A stretch of 64,000 nt of DNA from Gambelia wislizenii (Eukaryota; Chordata; Lepidosauria; Squamata; Crotaphytidae). The position numbers and the translations under genes are program-made. Positions 33,437-44,609 of this stretch are shown here, in pieces (the first letter of the stretch is position 1; each line of letters starts with the position of its first letter). Where the stretch lies: the NCBI GenBank assembly GCA_030847615.1, contig JAUMIR010000002.1:242935809-242999808 (forward strand), in the 5' to 3' direction. A model generated the notes under the pieces. That model was not told the DNA's origin. It saw only the letters and a list, made by a program, of their open reading frames with translations, and did no database searches.

Positions 33437-35209
33437 GTGCGTGTGTGATCTTTTAGTAACAATGAACGTATTGCGTTGGTATGGACTCTGGATTTTTTCT
33501 TATGGGTGACTTATGACACAACTTTTGCCAGCACAGCTAACTTTGTATTTTGACTAGAACAGTAAATCTGTTCTCAGAGGCTTCCTGGTTCTGATGCTTC
33601 CATGCTTTGTTTAACAGCCAAGTTTCCCCATCATGATTTAAGTACGTTAAAGGTGCACAAGTATAAATTACGATTTTCTTGTTTTTGCCTTTGACAGAGC
33701 TTTGGAATGGTATTCATTTTGAGAGAAAGGTGGCATACAAATGCATTTAAATAAATAAATACATAAAATACTCTCAAAAAGGAAGTATTTGTGGTTATAG
33801 TTGCAGAGATGCAGGAAATTTAATTACTGGTATAGTTGCAGGGTTTTTTTTAAAAAATTAACACTCTACTTCCTGTTTCTCAAAAGGAATTAAAGATATT
33901 TACTCGGGGTATAGCTATGGGAATTAAAGATATTTACTCGGGGTATAGCTATGGGGTGGGGGCGCGGGCAGGATGAGAGCATTGCCCCCCTATAAGAATT
34001 GTGTCTCCCCAAATGAAATTTTCCATCATTTCCTACATTTCTAGCGTTGCAGAGAGTGAGACATTGAAAATCATTCACTCTTCTATTTGCTGTGTTTTGC
34101 ATTCATTTGGTCACTTTTGCTGCCCCTTTTCTAAATGATCAATGCTCAACTGAAATTTTATGTTACTGCAGTGCTGGAAATTTGAGGAATGAAGGAAAAT
34201 TTAATGAGGGAGGAGGAGAATTCTTATTTGGAGGGCAATGTATTTATCCCCCTCCCATATCTAAATTGTTTATAAATATGAGTGATTAATGTTTCTCTTT
34301 TAGTAGGACAAACCAGCACTTGAACCACCTGACAGTCTTCCTAGTAAGCAACTGATGGCTTGACTACATGGAGGGTTAAAATCCAGATGAAATTTGAACA
34401 ACTTTGGCCTAGAGCTATGACACATAACATTCCAACTACTCTGGCCAGGATTTAAGCCCCACATCTGCCAAAGCCCAAATCTGCATTTGGATATTTACCC
34501 CAGTGAAACAGAAAGATTTGTTTTTAAAGTGTATTTTAAAACACTTGGCTTCCACTCGAGATAAGCATATAAGAATATAAGGATAGTAGATTTAATACTA
34601 CTATAGAAAACAACCAAAATTTGAGGTGAATTGTTTTTCTGTGAATTCTCTTGTATAACATTTACATTTGAAATTAACATGAAAATCGGATTTGAAGTTG
34701 AAAATCATTTAACAAAATAACATTCCTGTCAGTTAGTAAAATATGAGAGTTCAGGGGATAGAGACTATGAGAAGCATTTGCTGCAAATGGAAATAGAAGT
34801 TGTATGAATAATCCTCATAGCTGTATTCCTATTTTAACTACAAATATATCTTTTATTGATTATGATGTAATGAAGCGTGCTGCTGCTCCTGGAGTAAAAA
34901 TCTAGTGAAATCAATGATAAATGATTCCTGTTAAATGTACTTTTCCTGCTCTTTTAGGGAATTGTCTGGAGTGAAGTATAGAACTAAATTTATTTGGTTA
35001 TGCATGTTATGCTGTTGTGCAGTGCACAAATTGTACAAATCTTCTGATAGAAAAAATGTCTCTCTTTTGTGTGCCATGGATCAATAAAGCCAACATCTGT
35101 TTCCAAGTGGACCTTGAAAAACAAAATTGGAGATTAGTTCTAATAAGAGTCCAACAATCTTTATCTGGCTGTTTAAACAAATTCCAGCTTTGTGCCTTTG
35201 TAAGTGTTG
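33437..35209. other. Unassigned; one 34-bp tandem duplication
   Basis: The only structure seen is an exact-looking 34-bp direct duplication (33886-33919 and 33920-33953, each beginning GGAATTAAAGATATTTACTC). The remainder is AT-rich with no recognised repeat or gene. Confidence 0.5.
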
Positions 35210-35221
35210 TCAGCTTCACCT

Positions 35222-35295
35222 AGCATTAATCTAATGCAGGAGGTTGGACTGGATGGCCCTTGAGGTCTCTTCCAACTCTATGATTCTATGATCGT
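35222..35295 (+). mobile_element. CR1 3' tail
   Basis: GAGGTTGGACTGGATGGCCC, GGTCTCTTCCAACTCTATG and ATTCTATG tail. Only the extreme 3' end of a CR1 LINE. Confidence 0.85.
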
Positions 35296-35834
35296 TCTAT
35301 TCATCTAAGAGGCATAAATGTGATAGAATTGCCATTAAATAAATATTTCAAAAAACAACAACACTTGGCTTCCATTCAAAGCTGTTACTCACACTTAGGC
35401 TTGCCTCTGAGCTCCGTGAAAGCAAAGCTCCAGCCCTAGTTGCTCTCTCTGAAGTAGGAACAGGCAACTAGCCTGGCGATGGTGGAACATTCGGACCTTA
35501 AAGAGAGTGGCTACCACTGGGACTCTGCCTTTGGAATGAAGAAGTGGTGCTGAGGAGGGAAAAGGTTGTGGTGCCTCAGGCACTGCTTGTCCTTTCTCTC
35601 CTCTGCACCCTTCAAATCCAGTGCAGATGGATTGTTCACACTACAGTTTCCTCCTGAGTTTCAAGCAAACTGGAGAAAACTGCAAGTTTTCTAAAACCCA
35701 GATTAAGGGGGTATTTCCAAGTCTGGTGTGGATAGAGCTATACATTGTGTGGCATTATCAGGCCAGGTTTGGGAGGATTTGGGATTTTTCACTAGTGTAG
35801 ACATACCTTGAGAAGTGACAGTTAAAGAATGAGA

Positions 35835-36497
35835 TTATCCTCATTAAATGGACATGAGTCAGCAGTGTGATGCTGCAGCTAAAAAAGCCAATGTGATTCT
35901 AGGCTGCATTAATAGGAGTATAGTGTCTAGATCAAGGGAAGTAATAGTACCACTGTATTCTGCTTTGATCAGACCTCACCTGGAACACTATGTCCAATTC
36001 TGGGTACCACAATTCAAGAAGGTTATTGATATTGACAAGCTGGAACAAGTCCAGAGGAGGGCACCAAAATGGTAAAAGGTCTGGAAGCCATGTCCTGTAA
36101 GGAGTGGCTTAAGAAGCTGGGTATGTTTAGCCTGGAGAAGAGATGGTTAAGAGGTGACATGATAGCTATGTTAAAATATTTGAAATGATATCATATTGAA
36201 GAAGGAGCAAGCTTGCTTTCTTCTGCTCCAGAGACTAGGACATGGAGCAGTGGAGTCAAACTACAGGAAAAGAGATTCCACCTAAATATTAGGAAGAACT
36301 TTCTGATGGTAAGAGCTGTTCGATTGTGGAATGTGCTGTCTTGGAGAGTAGTGGAGTCTCTTTCTTTGTAGGTTTGTAAATAGAGTCTGGATGGCCATTT
36401 GTCGGGAATGCTTTGATTGTGTGTTCCTGCATGGCAGGGGGTTGGACTGAATGGCCCTTGTGGTCTCTTCCAACTCTATGGTTCTATGATTCTGTAG
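35835..36497 (+). mobile_element. CR1 LINE 3' portion
   Basis: A frame at 35848-36075 encodes [20 protein letters not shown], then [20 protein letters not shown], the CR1 reverse transcriptase C-terminus. After a frameshift near 36060 the SLEKR..RGDMIAM block and the standard 3' end follow, closing with GGTTCTATGATTCTG. Older than the 53-kb copy, judged by substitutions. Confidence 0.9.
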
Positions 36498-38215
36498 AAT
36501 TGCAAAAGTAATGTGATACCTTCATTAGTAGAAAAGGGAATTGATTAAAAATAATTAGTAATTTGTAATTAGTTACTTCCAAGCTCTGACACTTGCTTAG
36601 GCAGCCACTCAGGACAAAAGTAGAGATTCCAGAGTCATGGTGTATTGAGCTGCACCTCCCCACTGCATTCAGTTTTGGGTCAGCTCAGGTCCCAAATTAG
36701 GGAATTTTAATTTGGACCGATGCAATGGAATTAACAGGTGCAAAGCCTAGCCGGACATTGGGCGTGGATGAAGGAAACTGCCTCTGCCATCCATGTGGAG
36801 CTGGTGGTTGACCACCAATTTGCATCCTTCAGCTGCTTTTCTAACTGGTATGTTCTTGTGATGGTCGAACAAAATCTGGTAACTCATCTGAATAGGGAAG
36901 GGGGGAATGGAGTGGTTTGTTGATTTTATAACAGGGTTTGAATGGCAATTATGAGGGCTTAAATGTTTTTAAAGTCCTTGCATGGGTTGCCTAGCATTGG
37001 AGAGAGGTACAGTGAGACAAAAGAATCGTGTTCCACTACGCTAGCTTCAGTATTCTGTTAATGCCAACGCAACTATCCCACTATAGGCAATGGCAGCAGG
37101 AGAGAAAAGGCTGTGGGTGCAGAAGCCACGAAGGAAGTAAAACAAGGGAGAAGCAGGCTGCACAAAGTTGTCAGATTTTGTCTGCCTTGCCTCACCACTG
37201 CTGCACAACCCTGGGAAATGTGCAACCACTAGCACATTCTGACCTTAGTCCGAAGGTGTCTGGCAAGGGATTGAGGTGAGAACTCTACAGTGTTTATTTT
37301 CAGTTTTCTGTTGTGCTTAATATTTGTCTCTGCTAGTTGTTTTACTGTATCTGAAGAGATCCACTTGTTCAACTTTCTCAAGACATTTTTTCCCTCAAAT
37401 TATATGCTTCTAGCCTCATCCAGTCATTGATTTTTCTGAGATAAGCTCAATTCTAATTGGCCTTCTGCATGCTTCTGCTATGTTCATTTCACACCGGTGG
37501 GATGGAAGCTAGCTGTGTGAGTGAGGACCATTCCCTCCAGCCTCGGCTGCCTTTTTCTTTTTTTGAGAAAAGAAAATATTTTCCCAATAGCAGCTGGGGA
37601 CTGCCTCTTGCTCCTCTTTCCTATTTTGTCTTGCTTTGGTTGGTACTTTCAAGTGCTGTTTTAGCTCTGCCTAGATCTGATAACAGCCCTTTCACCTCTC
37701 CTTATTTTAAAACAAACATGGGGCTTGCTGTTGCTACTGCACACTTATCCCTCCTTTAATAGAAAACAGGGAGGGGACTTTTTTTTAAGGGCTTAGAAAT
37801 AAATCACATACCAGCTCTATTCCCACAGTGCTTCAGAGTAGCATGGTTTTCCCTCATCCCAACAAAACAAAACCATATTTTTTTTGTTATTGGAAACAAT
37901 GGGACAAAACAAACTTCTTTCCATAAATAAGTTGACTACAACATCATGGATATGTGAAAACCAACAAAGCCTAAGCAGTGACAGTACAAAAGCCTCATGT
38001 GGAATTGGCCTTAGTTCCAGCTTGGCCTTGCTTATTAGGGCCTTTCCAGCCATTTCTCTTGCCAAGTTTTTTTCATCCCTGAAAAATCGACTTCCGTGAC
38101 ACACCCTGCCAGAAGTATGAGCTAACTTGACTGTGTCTGTGTATGTGTCTTCTAGATAACAGGAAAGGGCAACAGGCATTTTGTGTCAGTGTGCTGGAAA
38201 AGACAGCATAAGGTG
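36498..38215. other. No recognised feature
   Basis: About 1.7 kb with no repeat edges, RNA genes or exon-like frames recognised. Frames of 83-120 codons (37028, 37457, 37817 minus) have no family signature. Confidence 0.4.
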
Positions 38216-39084
38216 AGTGTGTGTTTGCTTGGTTAAACCTCCGCAGCCCCAAAGAATCTTTTGGGAGAGTTTGTTGGGTTAAGGCTGTTGTGCCTATTGA
38301 GGTACGGTTGTGTCAGCTGGGAGGAGGCATGCTTGTATGCTCTATTGAATGGTTCTATTGTGTTTTGGTAAGCTTGTGTCTGTTGGGTTAAGGCGGATTG
38401 TTTGTGTGAGCTGAGTGGTGGCTTCCTTGTGTGCTCCTTAATGTTGTCTTGTTCTTTTGTGTATAGGCCCCAGTCCTCACCCTGAACACAAAGTTTCAGG
38501 GGGTCAGGGCATCTGCTGAGAGGAAGTGAATCAGAGACTTGGTTGCCAGAGGAGCTAGCAGCCACTACCACTCTATATAGTTGCAGCCCCAGTCCCTGGA
38601 ACTAGGCTAACAGGTAAGGCAAACAGCCATTTAGTGGTGAAGTGGTGAAGGGGAGGCTTGGAGTTCTGTTTTAGTACATACTTAAAGCTACTGAATATTG
38701 ATGGCGAGGGAGCTGCTGCAGTCACCTAAAACAGCTGTGGTATGTTTGTATTCTTGCCCAAGGATGTGGGTAGCTATGGCTGCAGCAAATGCAAGTTGGT
38801 TGCCCTGTTGGAAGAGAAGGTCTAAGAACTTCAAGCCTATGTATCTACTCTTCAGCATATTAGGGGCTTGAGGTTTTCTTGGATGGAGCCAAGCAGTCTG
38901 TTCTGAATGAGGAGCACACAGGGGATGTCTCTGAGGAGGAGGTCAGTTTACAAAACAAGAGGTAGACATTTGGAGGAATGTGACACATAGAGGTAGAAGG
39001 ACCAAAGATCATTCTGTGAGTTTGGAGGTACAGAATCAATTTGAAGCTCTGTCCCTTATCAGCGATGATGAGGAACAAGAACAT
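38216..39084 (+). mobile_element. Possible CR1 5' region/ORF1 remnant
   Basis: About 38780-38880 reads, with one stop, as CSKCKLVALLEEKV followed by LQAYVSTLQHIRG, a zinc-knuckle-like cysteine pair and a coiled-coil like CR1 ORF1. Near 39027-39090 the frame gives QNQFEALSLISDDEEQEHE, acidic as in CR1 ORF1. Upstream, 38265-38440 contains two decayed copies of a GGGTTAAGGC...GGCTTCCTTGTGTGCTC unit. The assignment is tentative. Confidence 0.4.
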
Positions 39085-39205
39085 GAGCAACAGTGGCAGT
39101 CCTCTGAGGTGGAGAGAGTGTGACTTGCCTAAGGTCACACAGTGGGTTTCTATGGTTGAGGTAGGATTTCAACCCTGGTTTCCAGAGTTTTAGTCCAAGG
39201 CTCAA
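39085..39205 (-). mobile_element. MIR/Sauria-like SINE fragment
   Basis: CTTGCCTAAGGTCACACAGTG, GGATTTCAACCCTGGTTTCC and CAGAGTTTTAGTCCAAGGC, in this order on the plus strand, are a reversed tRNA-type SINE head and central region. Confidence 0.55.
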
Positions 39206-39364
39206 AAACTGCCTTGTAGTGTGGTGGAGTCTCCTTCTTTGGAGTTTTTTAAACAGAGGCTGGATGGCCATCTGTTGGGGATGATTTGATTGTGTGTTCC
39301 TGCAGGGCAGGGGGTTGGACTAGATGGCCCTTGAGGTCCCTTTCAACTCTTTGATTCTATGATT
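39206..39364 (+). mobile_element. CR1 3' end
   Basis: GTGTGGTGGAGTCTCCTTC, AACAGAGGCTGGATGGCC, GGGTTGGACTAGATGGCCC and a GATTCTATGATTG tail. Confidence 0.9.
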
Positions 39365-39369
39365 GTACT

Positions 39370-39545
39370 TTTGTAATTTGAACTCATTTTGCAGCAATTG
39401 AAATAAGCTGGGGACAACAAGGAAAAGTGGAAGGAGGAGGAGAGAGAATCTGGAACATTTTAAAAGCAAATGAAAAAGTGTGATGATTGAGGATTAATCA
39501 GGACTGCCGCTGTCAAATCAGAACACTTGCAGGATATGGATATGA
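39370..39545 (+). mobile_element. Fragment of the CCTCCAAC-TIR MITE
   Basis: TTGCAGCAATTGAAATAAGC, GAACATTTTAAAAGCAAATG and TCAAATCAGAACACTTGCAGG match the right half of 31739-32106 in the same orientation. Confidence 0.6.
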
Positions 39546-39644
39546 GACCATGTTGACAAGCAACAAATCTGAAAACTTGTTACAGAGAAAACAAAGGATG
39601 ATAACAGTATAGCATACTGTAGTAATAGTAGTAGTAGTGTGTAT

Positions 39645-39864
39645 TCAAGTTGTTTCCAACTTGCGACTCTAAGACAAAACTATCATAGGGCTTTCCTGGC
39701 AAGATTTGTTCAGAGGGGGTTTCCCTTTGTCTTCCCCTGAGGCTGAGAGAGAGTGTGAGCTTTGCCTAAGGTTACCCAGTAGGTTTCCATGGCTGAGTGG
39801 GGATTCGAATCCTGGTCTCCAGAGTCATAGTCCAGTATTCAAACCACTACACCACACTGGCTCC
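39645..39864 (-). mobile_element. Sauria SINE
   Basis: Reversed copy: BovB-like tail CAAGTTGTTTCCAACTTGCG, CCCCTGAGGCTGAGAGAGAG, the B-box region GGATTCGAATCCTGGTCTCC, and head CCACTACACCACACTGGCTCC. Near full length. Confidence 0.9.
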
Positions 39865-40385
39865 CCCACTAAAAAAAAAACAACAACACATACAGACAAT
39901 GTACTAGGACTAACTAATAAGGCAATCAGATAGTGTGTAACACTGCAGAAGAAGGGGCAGATATGATTAGTCCCTGGATGGGAGATTACAGAGAAACTCA
40001 CATGGGTAAAGAACAGTATCAGCTTTAAAAATAAATCATGAAATGACACATATTCAGGTCTCTTCAACTCAAACAGCAGCACTTTACAAGACTGGTACAA
40101 AGTACACATGTGCATCAGTGTAGCTTTGTGGTTGCTCATTGGGCTTGTACTTTAGTGGCAGACAGTGGCAATGATGTTGTTTTGTTGTTGTGTGTAATGT
40201 ACAAGGCAACCAGGAACAACACGCATGCGCCTGTGTACCAAAACTAACTGATTAACTGAATTTAATCTTCCATCAATATTGGCAAAAGGACAACAGCCTC
40301 CTCTGTACTAAAATCAGGAATGGGGGAAATAATTGGTTAAAAGTAATTAGTTACTTGTAAAGCCAGTGTGAAATAGTGGTTGTTC
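39865..40385. other. No recognised feature
   Basis: No repeat edges or exons recognised. Confidence 0.35.
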
Positions 40386-40387
40386 CA

Positions 40388-40470
40388 CTTCCAAACAGCT
40401 CTTGCTTTCAGGAAGTTCTTCCTAATGTTTAGATGGAATCTCTTTTGTTTTTTAGCTGCCACATCACACT
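40388..40470 (-). mobile_element. CR1 fragment
   Basis: TTCCAAACAGCTCTTGCTTTC, CTTCCTAATGTTTAGATGG and a separate CR1 piece (TTTAGCTGCCACATCACACTG) joined by a deletion, as also seen at 1130-1160. Confidence 0.65.
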
Positions 40471-40479
40471 GCATGTTTG

Positions 40480-40660
40480 CACTCAGTTAACTCAGCAGTG
40501 GGGAGAAGTCTGCCTTTCCCAGGAGGTTCCGGCAAAAGCAAACTGCTGCACCCTGCTTGTGTAGCTTTCCTCATTATTAACATCTGCTGTCTTGACTACA
40601 TCCTGGTGTTGCTTGGCCACATATGTTCCAGTTTTCATCTTCAAAACACTGTTGAATGTG
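40480..40660 (+). mobile_element. Fragment of the CCTCCAAC-TIR MITE
   Basis: AACTCAGCAGTGGGGAGAAG, GGCAAAAGCAAACTGCTGC and TGTTGCTTGGCCACATATG match, inverted, the left half of the family. Confidence 0.6.
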
Positions 40661-40941
40661 CATATCACATTCCCAGAACCCTTTATGCCTTTATTTCTCC
40701 AGTGACCCAAAAAACTCTGTTCCAAAATGAGTACATCCAATCTGAATATACAGTACTCTCCTCATTCATATTCCAGTTTACAGACACCAACTAATCTTGG
40801 CTTCTGAATCTTACTTAAATGTTAGCCAGGGCCGGTTTAAGGAATTTTGGGCCCCCCTGCAATGCTTTATTTTGGGGGGCCCATATGTTTATCTCAGGTC
40901 AATGTAACCTAACCTATTCACAGTACAGGATGTTCAGATTA

Positions 40942-41089
40942 CGGTAGGACCTCTGTATCCACCCTCCAAGGCAAATGGTATTTTAAACCAGGAGCCCCAT
41001 TATTTTCAATGGTGTTCACTATTATCCACAGTTTTCAGAATCCACACCTCCCCTAGAACCAATCCGTCATGGATAAGGGGGGCCTACTG
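40942..41089. mobile_element. Tigger-like MITE nested in hAT2
   Basis: Ends CGGTAGGACCTCTGTATCC and, inverted, CAGTAGGCCCCCCTTATCC, flanked by TA (40940-40941, 41090-41091). 148 bp, internally shortened relative to 18441-18674, which shares TTTTAAACCAGRAGCCCC. Confidence 0.8.
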
Positions 41090-41221
41090 TATTGCATAAT
41101 TTGCCACCAATAATTTAGTTTTAAAACTATATTATAGGCACTAACATAATATTTTTTGTTTATTAGCAATTAATGTAATGGTGTAGATTTCCTCAAAGAA
41201 AAGAAAGAGTGGACTACAAGC

Positions 41222-41730
41222 TGAATATGAGTTAGCAGTGTGATGCAGCAGCAAAAAATGCCAATGCGATTCTAGGCTGCATTAATAGGAGTAGAGTGAC
41301 TAGATCAAGGGAAGTAATAGTATCACTCCATTCTGCTTTGGTCAGACCTCACCTGGAATACTGTTTCCAGTTCTGGACACAACAATTCAAGAAAGATACT
41401 GAGAAAGATGGTGGGAGGTCTGGAAGCCATTACGCCCTATGAGGAGCAGCTTAGGGAGCTGGGTATGCTTAGCCTGGAGAAGAGAAGGTTGAGAGGTGAC
41501 ATGGTAGCCATGTTTAAATATTTGAAGGGATGTCATACTGAGGATGGGGCAAGCTTGTTTTCTGCTGCTCTTGAGACTAAGATGTGGAGCAATGGGTTCA
41601 AACACCAGGAAAAGAGATTCCACCTAAACATGAGGAAGAATTTCCTGACATTAAGACCTGTTCAGAAGTAGAATATGGGTTTGCACTGGATGGCCCTTGT
41701 GGTCTCTTCCAACTCTGTGATTCTATGAGG
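41222..41730 (+). mobile_element. CR1 LINE 3' portion, first of two in tandem
   Basis: Begins in the coding region (GAGTTAGCAGTGTGATGCAG) and passes through the [20 protein letters not shown] block at 41466-41525. It then jumps from CTGACATTAAGACCTGTTC to GATGGCCCTTGTGGTCTC, missing about 150 bases of the normal 3' end. Ends GATTCTATGAG. Confidence 0.9.
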
Positions 41731-42170
41731 GCGACCAGGATGGTGGGAGGTCTGGAAGCCATGATGCTCTATGAGGAGCGGCTTAGGGAGCTGGGTATGT
41801 TTAGCCTGGAAAAGAGAAGTTTGAGAGGTGACGTGATAGCCATGTTTAAATCTCTGAAGGGATGTCATACTGAGGATGGAGCAAGCTTGTTTTCTGCTGC
41901 TCCAGAGACTAGGACACAGAGCAATGGGTTCAAACTACAGGAGTAGAGATTCCATCTAAACATTAGGAAGAACTTCCTGACAGTAAGAGCTGTTCAGAAG
42001 TGGAATCTCCTGCTGCCTGGGAGTGTGATGGAGTCTCCTTCTTTGGAGGTTTTTAAGCAGAGGCTGTATGGCCATCTGTCGTGAGGGCTTTGATTGTGGG
42101 TTCCTGCAGGGCAGAAGTCGATTGGATGGGATTGCTGTTGGGGTCCCTTCTAGCCCTATGATTCTTGGCT
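41731..42170 (+). mobile_element. CR1 LINE 3' portion, second of two in tandem
   Basis: Starts GCGACCAGGATGGTGGGAGG directly after the tail of the previous CR1, same orientation. It contains SLEKRSLRGDVIAMF (41805-41850) and the usual 3' end through CCCTATGATTCTTGG. Distinct substitutions show it is a separate copy. Confidence 0.9.
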
Positions 42171-42279
42171 GCATTCAGAGCCTGGGAGAGTTACTTTTGG
42201 ATTACACCTCCCATAAACCCCCTGCCAACACCCTTCTCAAGGTCTGGTTGCATTGTTCCTTTTCCAGCATTCTCTAGCT

Positions 42280-42607
42280 CAGTGGTTCTTAACCTGAGGT
42301 CTGCGATGTCCTCAAAGGGGGTTCTTGAAGGCTGCTTGGCCCACCTCCTCCCTGTAGTGGAGCAGCCACGTGACAGGAACCAAGGCAAAGGCTGGCTGGC
42401 TTGGCCTGCACATTGCCATTCAATCCACTCCAGCCACAAACATGCAGGAAGAAGTAAGAGTGCCTCTGAGGGGAAGTTTAATGGATGGTGTAATTATATT
42501 GTTGTTGTTAGCTATTATTATTAGGGTTTTAAATCTTGAATTAAGTCTTGGGGCAACAAAAGATATTTAAAGGGGGTCCTTGGTAAAGAAAAGGTTAAGA
42601 ACCACTG
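42280..42607. mobile_element. hAT1 MITE
   Basis: Termini CAGTGGTTCTTAACCTG and, inverted, CAGTGGTTCTTAACCTTTTC. The flanking 8-mers CTCTAGCT and CTCTAGGT agree at 7 of 8, fitting a hAT duplication. 328 bp, uninterrupted, no coding capacity. Confidence 0.85.
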
Positions 42608-42733
42608 CTCTAGGTAAATGCCTCTAATATAACACTAATGGGATACTGGTGTTTTAGTGACAACAATAAAACCATTGTTACTAGTAATATTGCTCCAAAT
42701 TTTTATTTATCTTCTTTATATTCTTCTGTTAAA

Positions 42734-42950
42734 AGAGCCAGAGTGTTGGAGAAGTTTTAGCATTGCACTGTGACTGTGGAGACCAGAGTTTGAATCCTTA
42801 CTCAGCCATGAATACCCACTGGGTGACCTTGGGCAAGTCACACTCTCTCAGCCTCAGAGGAAGGCAGAGGCACACCCCCTTTGAACAAACGTTGCCTAGA
42901 AAACCCCATGATAGGTTTGCCTTAGTCAGAAATGACTTGAAGGCACATAG
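42734..42950 (+). mobile_element. Sauria SINE
   Basis: AGAGCCAGAGTGTTGGAG head, AGTTTGAATCCTTACTCAGCC B-box region, CACTCTCTCAGCCTCAGAGG body and GAAATGACTTGAAGGCACA tail. Some deletions near the 3' module. Confidence 0.9.
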
Positions 42951-42959
42951 TCAAACACA

Positions 42960-43426
42960 CACAAATTCCTTTTGCAGGTTGAACTCAGTTGGTAGCAAGG
43001 AGAGGAAGCTGAAGAAGACCAAGGGGGAAAGGGTGGGAGGGGAGAGAAAGCAGGACATGTTAAGAGCAGCTGGAAAGATGGGCTGGAGGGGATCTATGTG
43101 GAAAGAAGGAAAGAGAAGAAAGAAAGAAAAAAGAAGCCCTTTTTGAGGGAAAGAGACGACCCTCACCACTCCCCCCCCCTCTCTCTCACACACACAGTCA
43201 CTCACCCCTCTCTGACCCACAGCTGGCTTGCCTTTAGACGATGATCCTGGGAGGAGGGAGCAGCAGACTCCCTCCACCTTCAGGGACAGGGAGGGCAGCT
43301 CCTTCTTTCTCTTTCTAGTTTGGGAGACGCTGTTTTTTATATTTAAAAAGCCAGCAGGAGGATTGTAGGCGGGGCCCCAGTTGTGAGACGCCCTGCAGAT
43401 GCTGATTTGGCGGTATGGTTAAGCTG
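42960..43426 (+). other. Remaining interior of the 40.8-43.4 kb element
   Basis: 42975-43100 carries text like the CCTCCAAC MITE (GAACTCAGTTGGTAGCAAGG, AGCAGGACATGTTAAGAGC). After it come a GAAA-rich purine tract and a C/CTCT/ACAC pyrimidine tract at 43165-43196. Nothing coding. Confidence 0.4.
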
Positions 43427-43440
43427 GCCCTGATGTTAGC

Positions 43441-43858
43441 AAAAGGACAATATCTTCCACTGCACCTAAGGCAGGATTGGCCAAAATGCAGCCCCCAGAT
43501 GTTGTTTAATCCCAGCTGAAGTGATAGGAAACTGAGGTAACTTTTTTTTAAAATGTCATATTTTGAGCAGAGGGGGAGCACTAAGCGTGTGTCTGACCAA
43601 CAATTGTCTCCCTGATACAGGCAAAAGTTTTGCTTATCCCTCACCTGCCCCAGATGTTTTGGTATACGCTTCTCTCAACCCATACCTCAGCTGCTCCTTT
43701 GGAAGTCCAGGCAAAGAGCTCTTCACCGAGGAATATATCACTTCTTATTCATTTATATTCTGCCTTGTCTCCTCCAAAAGGGAGCTTCCAGCAATTAAAA
43801 CCAATACAAATAAAACACAAATCAATATCCCATTACATACATATATACATATATACGT

Positions 43859-43860
<2 letters not shown>
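43441..43860. other. No recognised feature
   Basis: Frames overlapping here (43563-44117) run into simple AT repeat and show no domain. Confidence 0.35.

Positions 43861-43895
<35 letters not shown>
43842..43895 (+). repeat. (TA)n microsatellite
   Basis: ACATA units grading into a pure TA run to 43895. Confidence 0.9.
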
Positions 43896-43899
<4 letters not shown>

Positions 43900-43928
43900 C
43901 AATGCACTTAAACCATCTGTGGAACTTA

Positions 43929-44609
43929 GGGGTTGTCTGTATGAGGCAAAAAAGAAGCGAATTGCTCCACAGTAAAGGCAACTCACAGCAGCTGCAATTT
44001 GTCTTACTTGTTTTTTTGGGGTTTTTAAAAGATAGATCACAGGCATGCAAAGCTCTTTGCATTTGCTGTGCAAATGGGCATACCTGTGAATCAAGAAGGC
44101 GGCCGCAGGTGAATTAATTGCACTTTTACTTACCAATTTGCCACTGCCAAACTTTTTTTTAACGAAAAAAAATTCCAAAGGTGTGATAAGAGTGATATTT
44201 TGCCTCAACAGAAAAGCAAAAAACCCACAAATCCCTTTTGTATCGTATTAGTGCTTGCTCGCTAAGGCAAAACAAAAAACAAAACAAAAAAACCCACCCC
44301 ATGGCGGTTCCAGGCACATGCTTTGTTAGCAAACCCTGCCCCTGTGCTTGTCTGGTCAATCAGCTTTCCGCTTCTGCTCCTTTGGGAAAGAGAATCAAAT
44401 TGAATCGCTTGTCCCAACGAGCAGGAACACGCATTCCCCCCACTGTTTTTTAAAAACTCTGGGAAAAGCCACAAGGGCTTTTCCTGCTGCGTATATGGCA
44501 TATTAGACCCCCTCCTTCCGAATACGGCAATAAAATGCGGGATGGCATTGAGACAGGTCAGATTCTCCTCACATGCCGTGAGGACTATTTTTGCCGTGTA
44601 GGCAACCCC
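43929..44609 (-). mobile_element. Family M TIR element, copy M2
   Basis: Ends GGGGTTGTCTGTATGAGGC and, inverted, GGGGTTGCCTACACGGC. The block CAGCAGCTGCAATTTGTC at about 43986-44003 is the inverse of the M1 block near its right end, which sets its orientation as minus relative to M1. No transposase. Confidence 0.7.

Larger units (their letters stand above)
40827..43432. mobile_element. hAT2 element with perfect 8-bp target duplication and nested insertions
   Basis: The left end CAGGGCCGGTTTAAGG and the right end, inverted, CAGGGCCAGCTTAACC, are flanked by identical ATGTTAGC (40819-40826, 43433-43440). The 8-bp duplication and TIR point to hAT. Sequence outside (TTACTTAAATGTTAGC, then AAAAGGACAATATC) resembles the uninterrupted text near 40275-40290. 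Inside lie a Tigger-like MITE, two CR1 copies, a hAT1 MITE, a Sauria SINE and a CCTCCAAC fragment. Confidence 0.8.
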
